From assembly GCA_035517415.1 (NCBI GenBank), contig DATIYW010000153.1, forward strand, positions 1-8,785: a stretch of 8,785 bases of DNA. The letters are read 5' to 3'. A model generated the notes under the pieces. That model searched no databases, had not been told where the DNA came from, and saw only the letters and a list, made by a program, of their open reading frames with translations. Each line of letters starts with the position of its first letter. The stretch's first letter is position 1. The DNA comes from DATIYW01 sp035517415. GTDB lineage: Bacteria > Acidobacteriota > Thermoanaerobaculia > Thermoanaerobaculales > Thermoanaerobaculaceae. Of this stretch, positions 8,670 through 8,785 are shown piece by piece. Made by a program: the position numbers and the translations under genes.

Positions 8670-8785
8670 GCGCCGAAACACGCGTCACAATCGCAGGCCG
8701 GGTGCCAGCGCACATTGGCCTCACGGGCACAACGCGCTGTCGCATAGGTTCGGTCCCAGACTGACGCCACCGGAGACGTTCGGGT

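Noticed and set aside
8651..8770. N-terminal extension of the DUF11 protein by 40 residues
   Set aside because: It would put a Cys/Arg-rich segment ahead of a clear signal peptide, and the strong Shine-Dalgarno sequence before 8650 would be unexplained.

Overview
This is a very GC-rich bacterial window with ordinary, compact chromosomal organisation. The best guess for the host is an Acidobacteriota-type soil bacterium. The reasons are a Hanks-type Ser/Thr kinase fused to a long chain of WD40-like (PD40) repeats, a DUF2911 protein with a helical tail, and a DUF11/IPTL-CTERM-type surface protein, which often occur together in that phylum. Other GC-rich lineages such as Myxococcota or Gemmatimonadota are not excluded. 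There is no RNA gene, CRISPR array, insertion sequence or phage gene. I found no convincing new defence or mobile system; the interesting points are architectural and regulatory.

Layout. Bases 1-69 are the 3' end of a plus-strand gene whose stop codon overlaps the GTG start of a sodium:solute symporter (66-1781). The symporter converges, 16 bp apart, on a minus-strand DUF2911 lipid- or periplasm-type secreted protein (1798-2652), which has the clearest promoter and ribosome binding site of the window. A 191 bp divergent region (2653-2843) separates it from a TrhA/hemolysin III membrane protein (2844-3554). Then come a small TPR protein with its own promoter (3631-4164) and a large kinase/beta-propeller protein (4294-6933), both on the plus strand. 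The kinase converges, 70 bp apart, on a minus-strand secreted repeat protein (7004-8650) with a signal peptide, three copies of an unnamed ~56-residue repeat, two DUF11 domains and a C-terminal sorting-type tail. The last 135 bp (8651-8785) are upstream of that gene and hold its ribosome binding site but no promoter I would commit to. No gene-free stretch exceeds 300 bp.

How the genes work together. Apart from the translationally coupled pair at the left edge, the genes look individually transcribed. They share an envelope and signalling flavour (transport, membrane homeostasis, exported proteins, a signalling kinase), but nothing shows a common pathway. Three plus-strand genes (TrhA, TPR, kinase) have -10-like boxes only 6-11 nt before the proposed start codon or before a short upstream ORF, which suggests leaderless or nearly leaderless mRNAs. 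The two minus-strand exported proteins instead have strong Shine-Dalgarno sequences. The kinase appears to lack the usual transmembrane helix between kinase and propeller, carries twelve PD40 motifs, and may be preceded by a 22-codon arginine-rich ORF.
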